DNA of 64,000 bases, from assembly GCA_947568835.1 (NCBI GenBank), contig OX387604.1, positions 27,390,851-27,454,850 of the forward strand, written 5' to 3'. The stretch comes from Protonemura montana. Its lineage: Eukaryota > Arthropoda > Insecta > Plecoptera > Nemouridae. Numbering within the stretch: position 1 is the first letter of the stretch; every line of letters begins with the position of its first letter. Positions 19,141 to 30,801 of this stretch are shown here, piece after piece. A program made the position numbers and the translations under genes. The notes beneath the pieces are model-generated. The model saw only the letters and a list, made by a program, of their open reading frames with translations. It did not search any database and was not told the DNA's origin.

Positions 19141-22100
19141 ATGCTTGGACTGAGGTATCTTTTGAGGTAAACATGCAATAGAGATGTGTCAGTGTACATA
19201 ACCTAAGTTATTCTATATCTCAGCAATTTGCCAAATTATTGAACTTTTACCATTGATATCCTATATGCTTTTGTCCACAGACCAAATATTCGTCAGTCTT
19301 CCCTATTGGTCCAGTTAAAGCAATTTAGTCTGAGCTCAACGGCTAGAAATAGTTCCGATGATGAAGACAACCGGACCGACCGCAGACCCAAACGTAAAAG
19401 CGACGAGAAAGAAAAAAAGGCCATCAATAAACTCAATGCGCTGCTAAGTGCGATGGTGGAAGAAGACAAGACCTTAGCAGCAACTAAGGTTAGGAAATAG
19501 TGTAGTTCATTTAACCTACGGTGAAAGTAGGTGATACTTGCTTTCATTTACGATGCAGTAACATCACTTTTGTCGCTGCAGATGCAAGCTGTGCTCTCAC
19601 GTCCGAAGCGTATGGTGAAGAAGTTGGTTCCAGACGGACGGCCGGGAGTTGAGAGCAAAGTGGAGGCCGCGGCAAGATCTGCAGCTGCCAGCCTCGGAGG
19701 AGACGTTGCCAAGACGGAGTCAGACTTGTTGGCTCGTTTGAGAAGTCAAGCGGCTTCTGAACGGAGGTGAGATTGTGTCAAGGTATTCGGTGGCGGGAGA
19801 GAATTGTTTGTGATAATTCTGAATTGAATTATAAATAGAAGTGACATTTAGTGCCGGTCTATCTGTGTCAGGTTAGGTTAGGACGTGAAAAAATGTAACG
19901 GATCACTTTTCAGTTGTTTTTTAGGACCCTTACAGTTGATTAATTTGATATTTGCTTGGCAACAGTCAATCAGAAGACACTTTTTTGTTTATCAACGGTC
20001 TGTGAACTACTCTGGGGCCGTTCAACTGATCTACTTTTATGATAGACAAGTTTATGACAGTTTGAAAATGTTTACTATTTTCTTATTTCCTGACTTAAGC
20101 TTTGTCAGTAAAACTAGCAGCATGTTTGAAGGTCTTCATTAGTTAAGTTTTCAGATGTTGCTGGCATTGAAATCAAAACAAATTGCTTCAGTCAAAATGT
20201 GAATGTCAATTTAATGACAATCATTTCATTAATTACCTAATTGATTACACTTGAAAAGTTGCAAAGAAAATATCATTGAATTCTGACAGCAAACCTACTA
20301 GCAAAGAAACTGACAGCTAGGTATCTACTAGCAAAGAAACTGACCGCTAGGTACCTACTAGCAAAGAAACTGACCGCTAGGTACCTACTAGCAAAGAAAC
20401 TGACCGCTAGGTACCTACTAGCAAAGAAACTGACCGCTAGGTACCTACTAGCAAAGAAACTGACCGCTAGGTACCTACTAGCAAAGAAACTGACCGCTAG
20501 GTACCTACTAGCAAAGAAACTGACAGCTAGGTATCTACTAGCAAAGAAACTGACCGCTAGGTACCTACTAGCAAAGAAACTGACCGCTAGGTACCTACTA
20601 GCAAAGAAACTGACCGCTAGGTACCTACTAGCAAAGAAACTAACCGCTAGGAACCTACTAGCAAAGAAACTGACCGCTAGGTACCTACTAGCAAAGAAAC
20701 TGACAGCTAGGTATCTACTAGCAAAGAAACTGACCGCTAGGTACCTACTAGCAAAGAAACTGACCGCTAGGTACCTACTAGCAAAGAAACTGACAGCTAG
20801 GTATCTACTAGCAAAGAAACTGACAGCTAGGTACCTACTAGCAAAGAAACTGACCGCTAGGTACCTACTAGCAAAGAAACTGACCGCTAGGTACCTACTA
20901 GCAAAGAAACTGACCGCTAGGTACCTACTAGCAAAGAAACTGACCGCTAGGTACCTACTAGCAAAGAAACTGACCGCTAGGTACCTACTGGCAAAGAAAC
21001 TGACCGCTAGGTACCTACTAGCAAAGAAACTGACCGCTAGGTACCTACTGGCAAAGAAACTGACAGCTAGGTATCTACTAGCAAAGAAACTGACAGCTAG
21101 GTACCTACTAGCAAAGAAACTGACCGCTAGGTACCTACTAGCAAAGAAAAAGAAATGAAACTGTCAGTGGAACTGTCTCCACTGTCAGTGGAGAAAGAAA
21201 TGAAACCGAATGAATTGCCTGGCAACTTTGTAACCTGTGTTGTTTGGATGTCAGAGTCGCTGAACCGGAGCTTGTCTTGGAACGAAGTGAGGAAAGTAGA
21301 ATAAAGACAGCGCGGAGTCTGACTTCGCTTCTGTCTGGAATGCAGATTGAGAAGAAGTCGACCAGGAAGACGAAGGATATCGGTAAGTTGACTCATCAGC
21401 AATTTCTACTCCACACACTTGACATAGAATTGGGAAATCTCATTTAGATTATTATTTAATTATTATCATTGTGTTCCAATACGCGTTTAAAATAAAATCA
21501 GACGTATTTTTCTTTTTATAATCCGATCATAACTTTTCTATTTATATTTGTTTTAAGAAAGGCTAAAATATGAATTCTCGTAGCGGGATGAAAACGGGCT
21601 GTGATTAACTACAGGTAGTTCTGACGTCATTTTGTTGTATCCTTTGCGTTCGCTTCTGTCTTTTTTTACGTTTTATGACGTCATACTGACGTCAGATTTC
21701 ACTTCATGTCATAAAAAACGACGACCCTTGTTTTCGTACGAGATTCAAATACAAACATTTCAAACAGGTGTATTTTATTCAAAATTGAATTTAGAAGATA
21801 ATAAAAAAATACGTGTTCATTATTTTCTCACAAATAAAAATAAAAAAAAGTTTCAAATTTAAAGAGATTTCCCTATTAACTATAAACTGGAAAAACCATT
21901 TTTTATAAGCTATAAAAGGGGACCCAGCTATGCTGATTGTGAGCTTTATAGGGGATTGCCGGCAAATCTTCAAATTAAAAGGGACAAGAAATTTAAAAGT
22001 TTGCTCGAGAATTTTCCAATTGAAAAATGTTTTTACACTGTAAAAGATTTTTTAATTTTGCAGAGTCGATGTCCTAAAAAAAATGTAAATATAGAAGATA

Positions 22101-25100
22101 AGTTGATTTATTGTAGTTTTATTGTTGTAAACTGGTTGAACTTTCCAACTATCACGATGTGTTTGAACGGAATAAAAAAACCATTGTTATTAACAGAGTT
22201 GAAGTCAAATGCAATGTAGAAGAGGACATAAAAGTCTTTCAAATTTTCTACTTGCCTCTCAGTCTGCCTTATTAACTAAAACTATATTTGCAATTATCTA
22301 TTAGATGTTTATGTACTCTTAATTAAAATTATTTGCTGGTCTATGGACTATAGTTGTAAATATAAATTCCATGTGTACCTCTGTACCTATGTACCTATGT
22401 ACCTATGTACCTATGTACCTATGTACCTATGGTTCTATGGTTCTATGTACCTATGTACCTATGTACCTATGTACCTATGTACCTATGTACCTATGTACCT
22501 ATGTACCTATGTACCTATGTACCTATGTACCCATGTACCTATGTACCTATGTACCTATGTACCTATGTACCTATGTACCTATGTATCTATGTACCTATGT
22601 ACCTATGTACCTATGTACATATGTACCTATGTACCTATGTACCTATGTACCTATGTACCTATGTACCTGTGTACCTATGGTTCTATGTAGTATGGTCCTA
22701 TAATATTTAGTGCCAAGTTCATAGTGATAATGGTTTTAAGTTATTTGATAGATTTAATTTTAATGTATCTAGTGTAGATATAAATGAATTTAAAATAATA
22801 GGTATGAAGTGGGCAAAACAATTGTAATATTATATGTGTAAAATACTGGCTAAATAGCTAATAAATAAAATAATTATTATTATTACATTTTATTATCAGG
22901 AAGACCGATAACCTCACAAAACATTGAGAGTGTCGACGACAAGTTTCTAGTGTTGAACTTTCTTGCAGACGAGGAGAAGGAACCGTGGATTGAACGCAGA
23001 GGAGGGGAGGGCGGAGCTTGGAGGGGAGAGCGGAGGGGGGAGCGGAGAGGGGAAGCTGACAGCTACGATCGACGCCCGAGAATGTGAGTTGATTGATTGA
23101 TTGATTGATTTCCTTTATTGGCTTAAATTTAAAAAATTGTCTCTACGTCAGAATACAAATTATAAAAACAGCAAACCGAGCCTTGCGGTCCACAAACCAC
23201 ACGAACAAAGTCTTCATTTTGAATGGAATTTTTTTGGTAAAATAAAAAAATTCCGATTCTAATAACCAGAACATAAAAATTGTGTTTGAGAATCAACGTA
23301 TTGATGTTTGTTTGGTGTTGCTAGGCAACCAGAACGCGTGGTTCTGTTTGGCAAGGAATCTCTGAACATCTTCAAGACAGACTTTGTTTCGGTCGTCATG
23401 GCAACCGAGATGTCGACCTGGCAACGTTGCTTGGAACGTGAGCTCCGTCTGGCATCGACCCAGCCACCGGCCAATCACTTCCAAGAGATGATTCAGTGGA
23501 CCAATCAGGGCAAGCTCTGGCACTTTCCAATAGACAACGAGCAAGGTAAGACAGTTGCAATTGTTCTGTCACTTCATGAATGCTTTAAAATACCTTTTTC
23601 ACGCTGTAAAACAATTATAAATACCTTTGAAACAATTTTGAACGCCTAAAAACACCTTTAATACACTTTCAAATGCCTTCAAATTCCTATTTTAACATCT
23701 GAAAGGCTTACAAACACCTTCTGAACATTTCAAAAATGCTTTTAAACGCCTCTAACAAGCTTTTAAATGCTTTTAAACGCCTCTAACAAGCTTTTAAATG
23801 CTTTTAAACGCCTTTAAAAAGCTTATAAGTGCTTTTAAACGCCTCGAAAAAGCTATTAAATGCTATGGAACGCTTTCCTCGGGTGGGTTGAATGAGTACG
23901 TTGACTGCTTGGAAAAACCATTGCATACCCATCCAGATCATACGAACCCCTACTATACACGGACTACCCACTTTTCGGAATAAACTTTGTTTTTCAAGTT
24001 TTTATAGTGCAGGTTGTAGGGAGATTAAGAATTGTCGTTGCAAAACGCATTTTAAAGTTTTGCAACTGAGTATTTATCGGGCGTTTACCATGTATATATT
24101 TTTTGGGGTATACGCTCGGTGTCAAAAAGTGTTTTGGGTATACGGCGTATACCCGCGTATTCCCTCGACTACACCACTGGTGTTACCAACTTGCAGATGT
24201 TAATACAGTGTTACCAACTTGCAGATGTTAATACAGTGTTACCAACTTGCAGATGTTAATACAGTGTTATCAACTTGCAGATGTTAATACAGTGTTACCA
24301 ACTTGCAGATGTTAATACAGTGTTACCAACTTGCAGATGTTAATACAGTGTTACCAACTTGCAGATGTTAATACAGTGTTACCAACTTGCAGATGTTAAT
24401 ACAGTGTTACCAACTTGCAGATGTTAATACAGTGTTACCAACTTGCAGATGTTAATACAGTGTTACCAACTTGCAGATGTTAATACAGTGTTATCAACTT
24501 GCAGATGTTAATACAGTGTTATCAACTTGCAGATGTTAATACAGTGTTACCAACTTGCAGATGTTAATACAGTGTTACCAACTTGCAGATGTTAATACAG
24601 TGTTACCAACTTGCAGATGTTAATACAGTGTTACCAACTTGCAGATGTTAATACAGTGTTACCAACTTGTAGACATGGCTGATGAGAAGGACACAAGCTT
24701 TACTCATCACGTCTTCTTCGAGTCTCACCTGGAAAGTTGGTGCACGTGCACCGAAGTACGTCACTTCATGGATCTCGTCTGCGTCGGTCTCTCCAAGAAT
24801 CCATACATCTCAGCTGATGATAAACTGTCTCACATAGAGTGGTTCCGTCAATACTTCACTGACAAAACTCATCTCCTAGGTAATAGTAATAATAATAATA
24901 ATAATAACAACTAGTAGACCACCCGCTGCACACGCAGCTGCCATTGTGTTAGGTGACAGATAAGAGTGATGTGTCAATTTTAGTTCATTCAGTTCACCAA
25001 TTTCAGTTCCTCAGAAAAGATCTTTTTGCCAGCCTATTTGTAGCGTAGCAACGGAAATTCAGAGCTCAAGGTTGAAATAAAATTGAGATTTCCTTTGCTA

Positions 25101-26273
25101 AGCTACAAATTATTCCGTTGCTACACGCTACGAATTCGATGGAGAAAAATGCATTGTTGTCGGACATTTTCCATTGTTTTTTTCGTTAATTTTCAACATT
25201 TCACCTGCAAAACTCGATCGAATCGCGGTGAAAATGAGACAGCGCAACGTGAACCCAAAAAACAAACCAATCTAAGCCCAAGCGCCGGCGTTTTTGATCA
25301 AATTTCATGATTTCTATAAAAATTTAGCAGAATGAGACATCCCAGACATCCCATCCATCCAGACACAAACTATTTCGCCCCTTGGCAATGGATTAAGGCT
25401 TTTATATAAGATCAATACATTGACATTTACACTCGTTACATTTACATTTAATCTATAAAATATCTTGAAACCAATGTTGAACACGGAGGACGCCCATTTG
25501 GCACCATTACAACTTCTTGTTAATGTCTTGTTATTTGACACGTCCACCTTGTGTTGCAATCATGCACTTTGTCTTCTTCACTACATGTTAATCGAACATA
25601 TGTATGGTACTCAATCGTAGTTCTGCTAGAGTTATGCTAATGCAAGTCATATAAAAGTCCATGATCTTAACATCAATCCAGCCCAGTTCATTTCCAAGAG
25701 CTTGAGATTAGAATACATTTTCATTGTTGTGCTGGACATGCACTTGAATTTAACTCGTGTTTAGTTATTTTAAATTGGTGCTGATTGAGAATGACGCTTG
25801 AGAGAATTTTTTTGGTTGCTTTGAGTATTTTTAAACCAATAAGATCAGTCCACATATGTCCTTATAGCAGGGTGCAAGAAACAGACCCAGCTCTTTGTTA
25901 AAACTTATCTGATAACAGTAATTACCAATCACAGAGCAAGGTGCAAAACACAGACCCAGCTCATGCTAGAGGAAGTTCAAGACGGATTAACTGCATAGAG
26001 AAATCAATCACAGAATGTTGACCCTGGATATGTGATTCTCACCTAGAAATGGAATTAAATGCCAAGCATTGCTGAAAGGATGAATGGAGGAACAAATGGT
26101 TTGGTACTAAGTGGCTGTTTGTGCCATGAATATTATGTAAACATTTATTTATTCAAGTACTTCATGAAACAATCTCTTTACATCAGTTTCTTTTTGTACT
26201 AATTCACTGGTTTGTTTTCATGTCCACAGATGGTGCTGGCCAGCAACCTGCACAAGAGTCAATATCCCAGTAG
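19141..26273 (+). CDS. MRPS31: Mitochondrial small ribosomal subunit protein mS31 (eight exons)
   Basis: Component of the mitochondrial ribosome small subunit. Exons: 19141-19166, 19281-19488, 19582-19766, 21255-21382, 22900-23083, 23325-23545, 24673-24879, 26230-26273 (stop TAG). Every junction is GT-AG, phases match, and the total is 1203 nt or 400 residues, close to the vertebrate protein. The N-terminus (MLGLRYLLR, then basic and Ser-rich) fits a mitochondrial targeting peptide. The C-terminal part is diagnostic: QPPANHFQEMIQWTNQGKLW, then HHVFFESHLES, RHFMDLVCVGLSKNPY and HIEWFRQYF. Exon 5 holds an Arg/Gly/Glu-rich low-complexity stretch. Homology is judged from memory of the family and was not searched. 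Confidence 0.93.
20293..21148. repeat. 30-bp minisatellite in mS31 intron 3 (~28 copies)
   Basis: Unit CTACTAGCAAAGAAACTGAC followed by CGCTAGGTAC, in strict 30-bp register, so every sequence line repeats twice. Two main variants differ at linked sites (CGCTAGGTAC versus AGCTAGGTAT). The AGCTAGGTAT type recurs at intervals, suggesting spread by unequal exchange of several units. There are no unique spacers, so this is not a CRISPR. Confidence 0.95.
21900..22890 (+). mobile_element. CR1/L2-like LINE 3' end in mS31 intron 4 (degenerate)
   Basis: A short open stretch reads RGLPANLQIKRDKKFKSLLE and then EKCFYTVKDFL, closely matching the carboxy ends of the CR1/L2-like proteins elsewhere in the window. 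It is followed by an AT-rich 3' UTR that has been interrupted by an 8-bp microsatellite (22378-22690). A TAAATAAAATAATTATTATT tail lies just before exon 5. Same orientation as the gene. Only the last ~60 codons are recognisable. Confidence 0.6.
22378..22690. repeat. 8-bp microsatellite (TATGTACC)n in mS31 intron 4
   Basis: About 39 copies of an 8-bp unit, with TATGGTTC variants at both ends and rare point changes inside. Because 8 is not a multiple of 3, all three plus frames are open for over 100 codons and give a YVPMYLCT-type repeat. This is an artefact of the repeat and not a protein. Confidence 0.95.
23086..23200 (-). mobile_element. Retroelement 3'-end relic in mS31 intron 5
   Basis: A short (TTGA)n run at about 23088-23110 is followed by TTTCCTTTATTGGC, which on the minus strand gives a microsatellite tail preceded by an AATAAAGG signal. 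This is the usual 3'-end structure of a small LINE or SINE copy. No coding sequence remains. Confidence 0.4.
23700..23870. repeat. ~31-bp degenerate tandem repeat in mS31 intron 6
   Basis: Blocks reading TGCTTTTAAACGCCT, then CTAACAAGCTTTTAAA, recur about every 31 bp at 23738 and 23769. More diverged copies lie on both sides (TGCTTTTAAACGCCTCG near 23830). Confidence 0.7.
24182..24672 (+). repeat. 28-bp minisatellite abutting the splice acceptor of mS31 exon 7
   Basis: Eighteen units of GTTACCAACTTGCAG plus ATGTTAATACAGT start every 28 bp from 24182 to 24658. A few have ATC for ACC. The last unit runs directly into exon 7 and supplies its acceptor: CAACTTGTAG then the exon at 24673. The seventeen earlier units each carry CTTGCAG at the same position, a decoy 3' splice site. 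Using the nearest decoy would add 28 nt, shift the frame, and reach a TGA within about a dozen codons. Confidence 0.92.
25038..25130. repeat. Inverted repeat (MITE-like foldback) in mS31 intron 7
   Basis: Left arm TAGCGTAGCAACGGAA (25041-25056) is inverted at 25113-25130 as TTCCGTTGCTACACGCTA, with a 2-base insertion. The ~57-bp centre has no coding sequence. It could be a small foldback element. No target duplication was identified. Confidence 0.5.
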
Positions 26274-26379
26274 CCTCAACCTCAACCAACTACAACTGCA
26301 CGAGCTAGATGATAAAGTGGAACTACGCAATGTAACATTTTCTAGAAATATAACATCTTTAATTGCAAACATAATGATT

Positions 26380-26579
26380 CTCAAATAACCTTGATAGAGC
26401 ATAGGATCCAGCCAGCTGATCTCAAATAACCTGGATAGAGCATAGGATCCAGCCAGCTGATCTCAAATAACCTGGACAGAGCATAGGATCCAGCCAGCTG
26501 ATCTCAAATAACCTGGATAGAGCATAGGATCCAGCCAGCTGATCTCAAATAACCTGGATAGAGCATAGGATCCAGCCAG
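26380..26579. repeat. 41-bp minisatellite downstream of the mS31 stop (~4.8 copies)
   Basis: TCAAATAACCTGGATAGAGC plus ATAGGATCCAGCCAGCTGATC recurs at 26381, 26422, 26463, 26504 and 26545 with only one or two substitutions. It starts about 110 bp after the mS31 stop codon and may lie in the 3' UTR. Confidence 0.93.
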
Positions 26580-26583
26580 TCAA

Positions 26584-27515
26584 GCTGAGTCAACTCCGGA
26601 TCAGACAAGTGGTTTGGTAGATTAGTTGTTGTATCCAGTAAACCTTGATTTAGAGCTGAGTCAGCTCCGGATCAGACAAGTGGTTTGGTAGATTAGTTGT
26701 TGTATCCAGTAAACCTTGATTTAGAGCTGAGTCAGCTCCGGATCAGACAAGTGGTTTGGTAGATTAGTTGTTGTATCCAGTAAACCTTGATTTAGAGCTG
26801 AGTCAGCTCCGGATCAGACAAGTGGTTTGGTAGATTAGTTGTTGTATCCAGTAAACCTTGATATACAGCTGAGTCAGCTCCGGATCAGACAAGTGGTTTG
26901 GTAGATTAGTTGTTGTATCCAGTAAACCTTGATATATAACTGAGTCAGCTCCGGATCAGACAAGTGGTTTGGTAGATTAGTTGTTGTATCCAGTAAACCT
27001 TGATTTAGAGCCGAGTCAGCTCCGGATCAGACAAGTGGTTTGGTAGATTAGTTGTTGTTTGTAGTAAACCTTGATATACAGCTGAGTCAGCTCCGGATCA
27101 GACAAGTGGTTTGGTAGATTAGTTGTTGTATCCAGTAAACCTTGATTTAGAGCTGAGTCAGCTCCGGATCAGACAAGTGGTTTGGTAGATTAGTTGTTGT
27201 ATCCAGTAAACCTTGATATACAGCTGAGTCAGCTCCGGATCAGACAAGTGGTTTGGTAGATTAGTTGTTGTATCCAGTAAACCTTGATTTAGAACTGAGT
27301 CAGCTCCGGATCAGACAAGTGGTTTGGTAGATTAGTTGTTGTATCCAGTAAACCTTGATTTAGAGCTGAGTCAGCTCCGGATCAGACAAGTGGTTTGGTA
27401 GATTAGTTGTTGTATCAAGTAAACCTTGATTTAGAGCTGAGTCAGCTCCGGATCAGACAAGTGGTTTGGTAGATTAGTTGTTGTATCCAGTAAATCTTGA
27501 TATAGAGCTGAGTCA
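26584..27515. repeat. 71-bp minisatellite downstream of mS31 (~13 copies)
   Basis: Units beginning GCTGAGTCAGCTCCGGATCA recur every 71 bp from 26584. Variants differ mainly near the unit end (TGATTTAGA versus TGATATACA). An AATAAA at about 27519-27524 directly after the array is a possible polyadenylation site for mS31, which would place both arrays in its 3' UTR. That is inference. Confidence 0.93.
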
Positions 27516-27524
27516 GTAAATAAA

Positions 27525-27977
27525 ATTGTACTAACCCTCTATAATGAATTCAAAACCCTACTAGGACCAACAGGCCATGCCGGGAGATCCCATATGTATT
27601 TACAAGTTCAAGTTCAACTTTAACTCTAGCACTAGCCCTACATCTTTTATGGGTGAATCAATCACACCCAACACATATTTGCTCACTTGGTGCCCCAAGG
27701 TACCCCCGCTGTTCTAATACCTTTTATAGTCTCCATTCAAACATATCATTATGGTTAATGTAGTATTATTCTTACAATTACAGGATTTTTTTTATATCGA
27801 TCGATTTGCAATAGCATATCGTGCATGGCATCCATTTTCGGAATATTGTAACCAAGTTTTGTTATTTTTCAATCCTGCTTTGTCATTTTCAATATCTGGC
27901 TGAATTTGGCTGAATCAAATTTTAAATAGTTGCGCTAACATTCGTCTGTACCGACTGTCCTTGTGGCCATGATACAT
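27525..27977. other. Intergenic, no feature recognised
   Basis: AT-rich, no long frame or repeat seen. Confidence 0.45.
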
Positions 27978-28014
27978 GTTACATGATCGCTCTCCTGGAG
28001 AGCGATCATGTAAC
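27978..28014. repeat. Perfect 18-bp palindrome with a single-base centre
   Basis: GTTACATGATCGCTCTCC, one T, then its exact reverse complement. This could be a head-to-head junction of two transposon ends or a cruciform-forming site. It lies about 200 bp before the Harbinger-like relic, but no matching end was found after that relic. Confidence 0.8.
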
Positions 28015-28211
28015 TTTTTCGATTTCCAAATCATTCGTTTTCGGCCAACATATCGCATGATTTCATATCATTTCGATTCGTTTTTGATTTGGTGATCATG
28101 TAAATTTGTTTTCGAGTGATATGTCAAAAACGATGCGATTTGAAAGCGACTACACAGAGGCATTCGTTTTCGAAATCACGCGCGATATTATCGCCATGGT
28201 GACAGATAAAT

Positions 28212-30221
28212 ATGGCCGACAATCTTGTGGAGTTTGTTGCTGTAAATAACTGTATTCAATTTTTCTACGAAAATGAACGAATTCGTCAACACCGTCAGAT
28301 GGCATTATATAGGCGGCAGTTAGGAGATGCATACGATCCATTTGCAATCAGCGATCGGTGTTTTCAACGAATGTACAGAGTGCCCAAAGTGGAAGCTCAT
28401 GCGAAGTGACTCCCCATCTACAAATACCGATTAGGAATACTGCTATTCCGATATGGATGCGGGTAAGTGCACTGATTTAAATATTATATTGTAGTTTACT
28501 GATGTTAAAATACATTTTTAAAAGTTTGCTTTTTTGTTCCGAGCGACATGTCAAATCGTTTCAATTATGTTGCATAACCTTACTTTTCAGGATTACTCAG
28601 CCGGTATCCACCCATTTTTCCCATTAACCTACCTATTATGACCTGCTGCATATGCCCATGTGTCACCTAAATCTATAGATATAGAATAATTCTTTAATCT
28701 TAAGGTATATACTCGTATCTTTGATCCTAGCCTAGTGCCATGGTCTTTGAATTTGTGCAGGTGATGACTACACTGAACTTCCTGGCTGCAGGTAGTTACC
28801 AGCGCCGTGTGGGGCATGTTTTTTTCAGGTTTTTGCCAGTCAAGAATCTCAAAGACAGTGAAAGAGGTTGTCTAAGCCATGAACCAGCATCTGATGGGAA
28901 CATGGGTCCAATTCCCTCTAAATGAAGCTGCTCGCCAAAGCATCAAAGATAGGTTGGTTTCTCATCTGATTTTAAAATATTTACTCAATTAAAAAGTGTA
29001 AAGCTTTCATCAATAGAAGGATAAAAAGTACCTAAACACGTACTTATTTATTTTCAGTGTTCAGAGTACCTACTTGGACCTGATATGTTAATGTGACTTT
29101 GAACAAAACATTAATTTGTTTTGGAACCTATAGGTTGAGATTAGATATCTAAATATCAGAGAAGATTTGAACTACAGAGTAGGCAACTAGGTGGTGCAAT
29201 GAATCCAGGGAGTGGAGCTTGCAATGGCATTTAGAAAAATGTTAAATGTGATGGACAATGTGAGTGAAGATCTATTGTACAAACTAACTTCCAGTGCAAA
29301 TGAACTAACATCCTTTTTTTGTATTTCAGATTCTGGCAAGCTAGACAGTTCCCGGGGGTAATCGGCTGTGTGGACGGAACCCAAATAGCGATTTTTCCAC
29401 CCAAGCGCGAGAGGGCTCACCTGTACATGAATAGGAAAGGCTATTTTAGCAAGAATGTGCAAATTGTGAGTAGTAACCACCTACTTTGTACTACCTACCT
29501 TGCAACAAACAAATCTTTCCGTACCTACGTAAAAAAAGTTGATTTTGACTCCTTTTCAATTAAATAGCTGAGTAAGACTTGACTGGAATTTGAAAAGAAA
29601 ATAATCTAATTAAGACGTGTGATGCATTTAAAGTTTTTCACTAACCAAACTTACCAAAAACTTAACCAAACTTAACTAAACTTAACTTACTCAACTTAAC
29701 TTACCAAAAACAAACTATTGCAGCTTATAAATGCATAGGTTCACTCATTCCAATTACATTTGTTTAATTATTTATGACTACATATTTTTTTCTAGATTTG
29801 TGACTTCGACTTGCGGATTCTTGCAGTAAATGCCCGACACGGGGGCAGAGCACACGACTCGCACATCTGGCGGATGTCTGCAGCCCGCCGAGAGATGGAA
29901 GCTCTCTATGCCGCAGGCCACAGGGGAACTTGGCTACTAGGTAATTATTTGTAACGCATACAGAAAGTAGGTAAAGCAAACCAAATTTGTATGTATGTAT
30001 AGGACATTGCAATATGTATTGCAGGAGACTCTGGCTACCTTTCGGAACCATGGCTGCTGAGGCCGTTCGCCAACGACCCTGGCGCCAACTTGCCAGAAGG
30101 GAGGTACAATAACCGGCACACTTCTTGTCGAAGTACTGTGGAACGATGCATAGGTGTTCTCAAAGCAAAGTTCCGCTGCTGCCGGAAGGAGAGGGCGCTC
30201 CACTACAGCCCGGAAGTCGCT
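28212..30221 (+). pseudogene. PIF/Harbinger transposase-derived (HARBI1-like) gene, exons with defects
   Basis: Coding blocks in HARBI1 order: 28212-28409 (N-terminus, MADNLVEFVAVNN); 28764-28950 (VMTTLNFLAAGSYQRRVG, then a frameshift and a stop before AMNQHLMGTWVQFPLNEAAR); 29330-29466 (QFPGVIGCVDGTQIAIFPP); 29797-29939 (GRAHDSHIWRMS, up to GTWLL); 30025-30221 (GDSGYLSEPWLLRPFA, ending STVERCIGVLKAKFRC). The acidic catalytic residues of the DDE nuclease are present. Blocks are separated by plausible GT-AG introns (for example 29467 GTGAGT, 29940 GTAATT). The first block ends in TGA before its donor. A last exon was not found. A decaying copy is most likely. Confidence 0.8.
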
Positions 30222-30495
30222 GGTAAGCTTGCTTTGCAACTTGTTATTACACTAAAAGCATGGCTAGAAGGACAATTTTGGTACAAAAATGATGATTTAA
30301 GTGGTATTTATCTCTGCTATTTATCTCTATTTATCTTCAGTTTACTCGAGCACTTTCTTCGATCGTTTTCTATGGTTTTGTTTGTGCCATATTTGATAAT
30401 GCCTTGTTGTTTACGTTTAACGAAGAAGCGGAAGCAAAGCTTCCAGAAAAATCAGTTTTTAAGCTTCAAGATGCTGTAGTGAAAAAGAAGCAAAA
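30222..30495. other. Possible intron and flank after the Harbinger-like exons
   Basis: A GTAAGC donor follows the last recognised HARBI1-like exon. No continuation encoding the usual C-terminal helix was identified. Confidence 0.35.
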
Positions 30496-30801
30496 GTGGG
30501 TTTAAATACACCTGGTACCAGGCGCTCAATAACGCCTTTTTCAAGTTCGTCAAGACAAAAGTTGGAAGGACACTTTGAAGATTCAGAAATCAGTGAGAAT
30601 AGTCCAGACAGTGGTAACGAAATTATCAAAATGGAACTTTTGACGGTTGCTCTGCGGAGCTTCGTTGCTTGTCGCGAGTGCCACAGCGAATCGTGCGTCT
30701 CTATAGTGACCGGTGTTCATAATAGTCTTGCATCGAAACTGAAACTTTTTGTGAACGTTGTAAAGCTGAGTTCGCCTTCGATTAATCAGAGAAAAGAGTA
30801 A
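30496..30801 (+). other. Unassigned open frame, 101 codons
   Basis: The predicted protein has a Ser-rich N-terminus and then ELLTVALRSFVACRECHSES, with one CxxC motif. A second cysteine pair (CERCKAEF) appears only in a neighbouring frame near 30750-30770, so a frameshift may break a four-cysteine zinc motif. It resembles N-terminal parts of transposase-like proteins, but I do not recognise the family. It could be a relic or chance. Confidence 0.3.

Noticed and set aside
20293-21148. Regular 30-bp repeats as a CRISPR array
   Set aside because: Repeats are head to tail with no unique spacers, and the context is an animal gene intron.
22343-22710. Three overlapping plus-strand frames of 100-115 codons with a YVPMYLCT repeat
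   Set aside because: They are translations of an 8-bp microsatellite in an intron; any frame of such a repeat stays open.
25314-25559. 81-codon minus-strand frame in mS31 intron 7
   Set aside because: No domain, antisense to an intron, length expected by chance.
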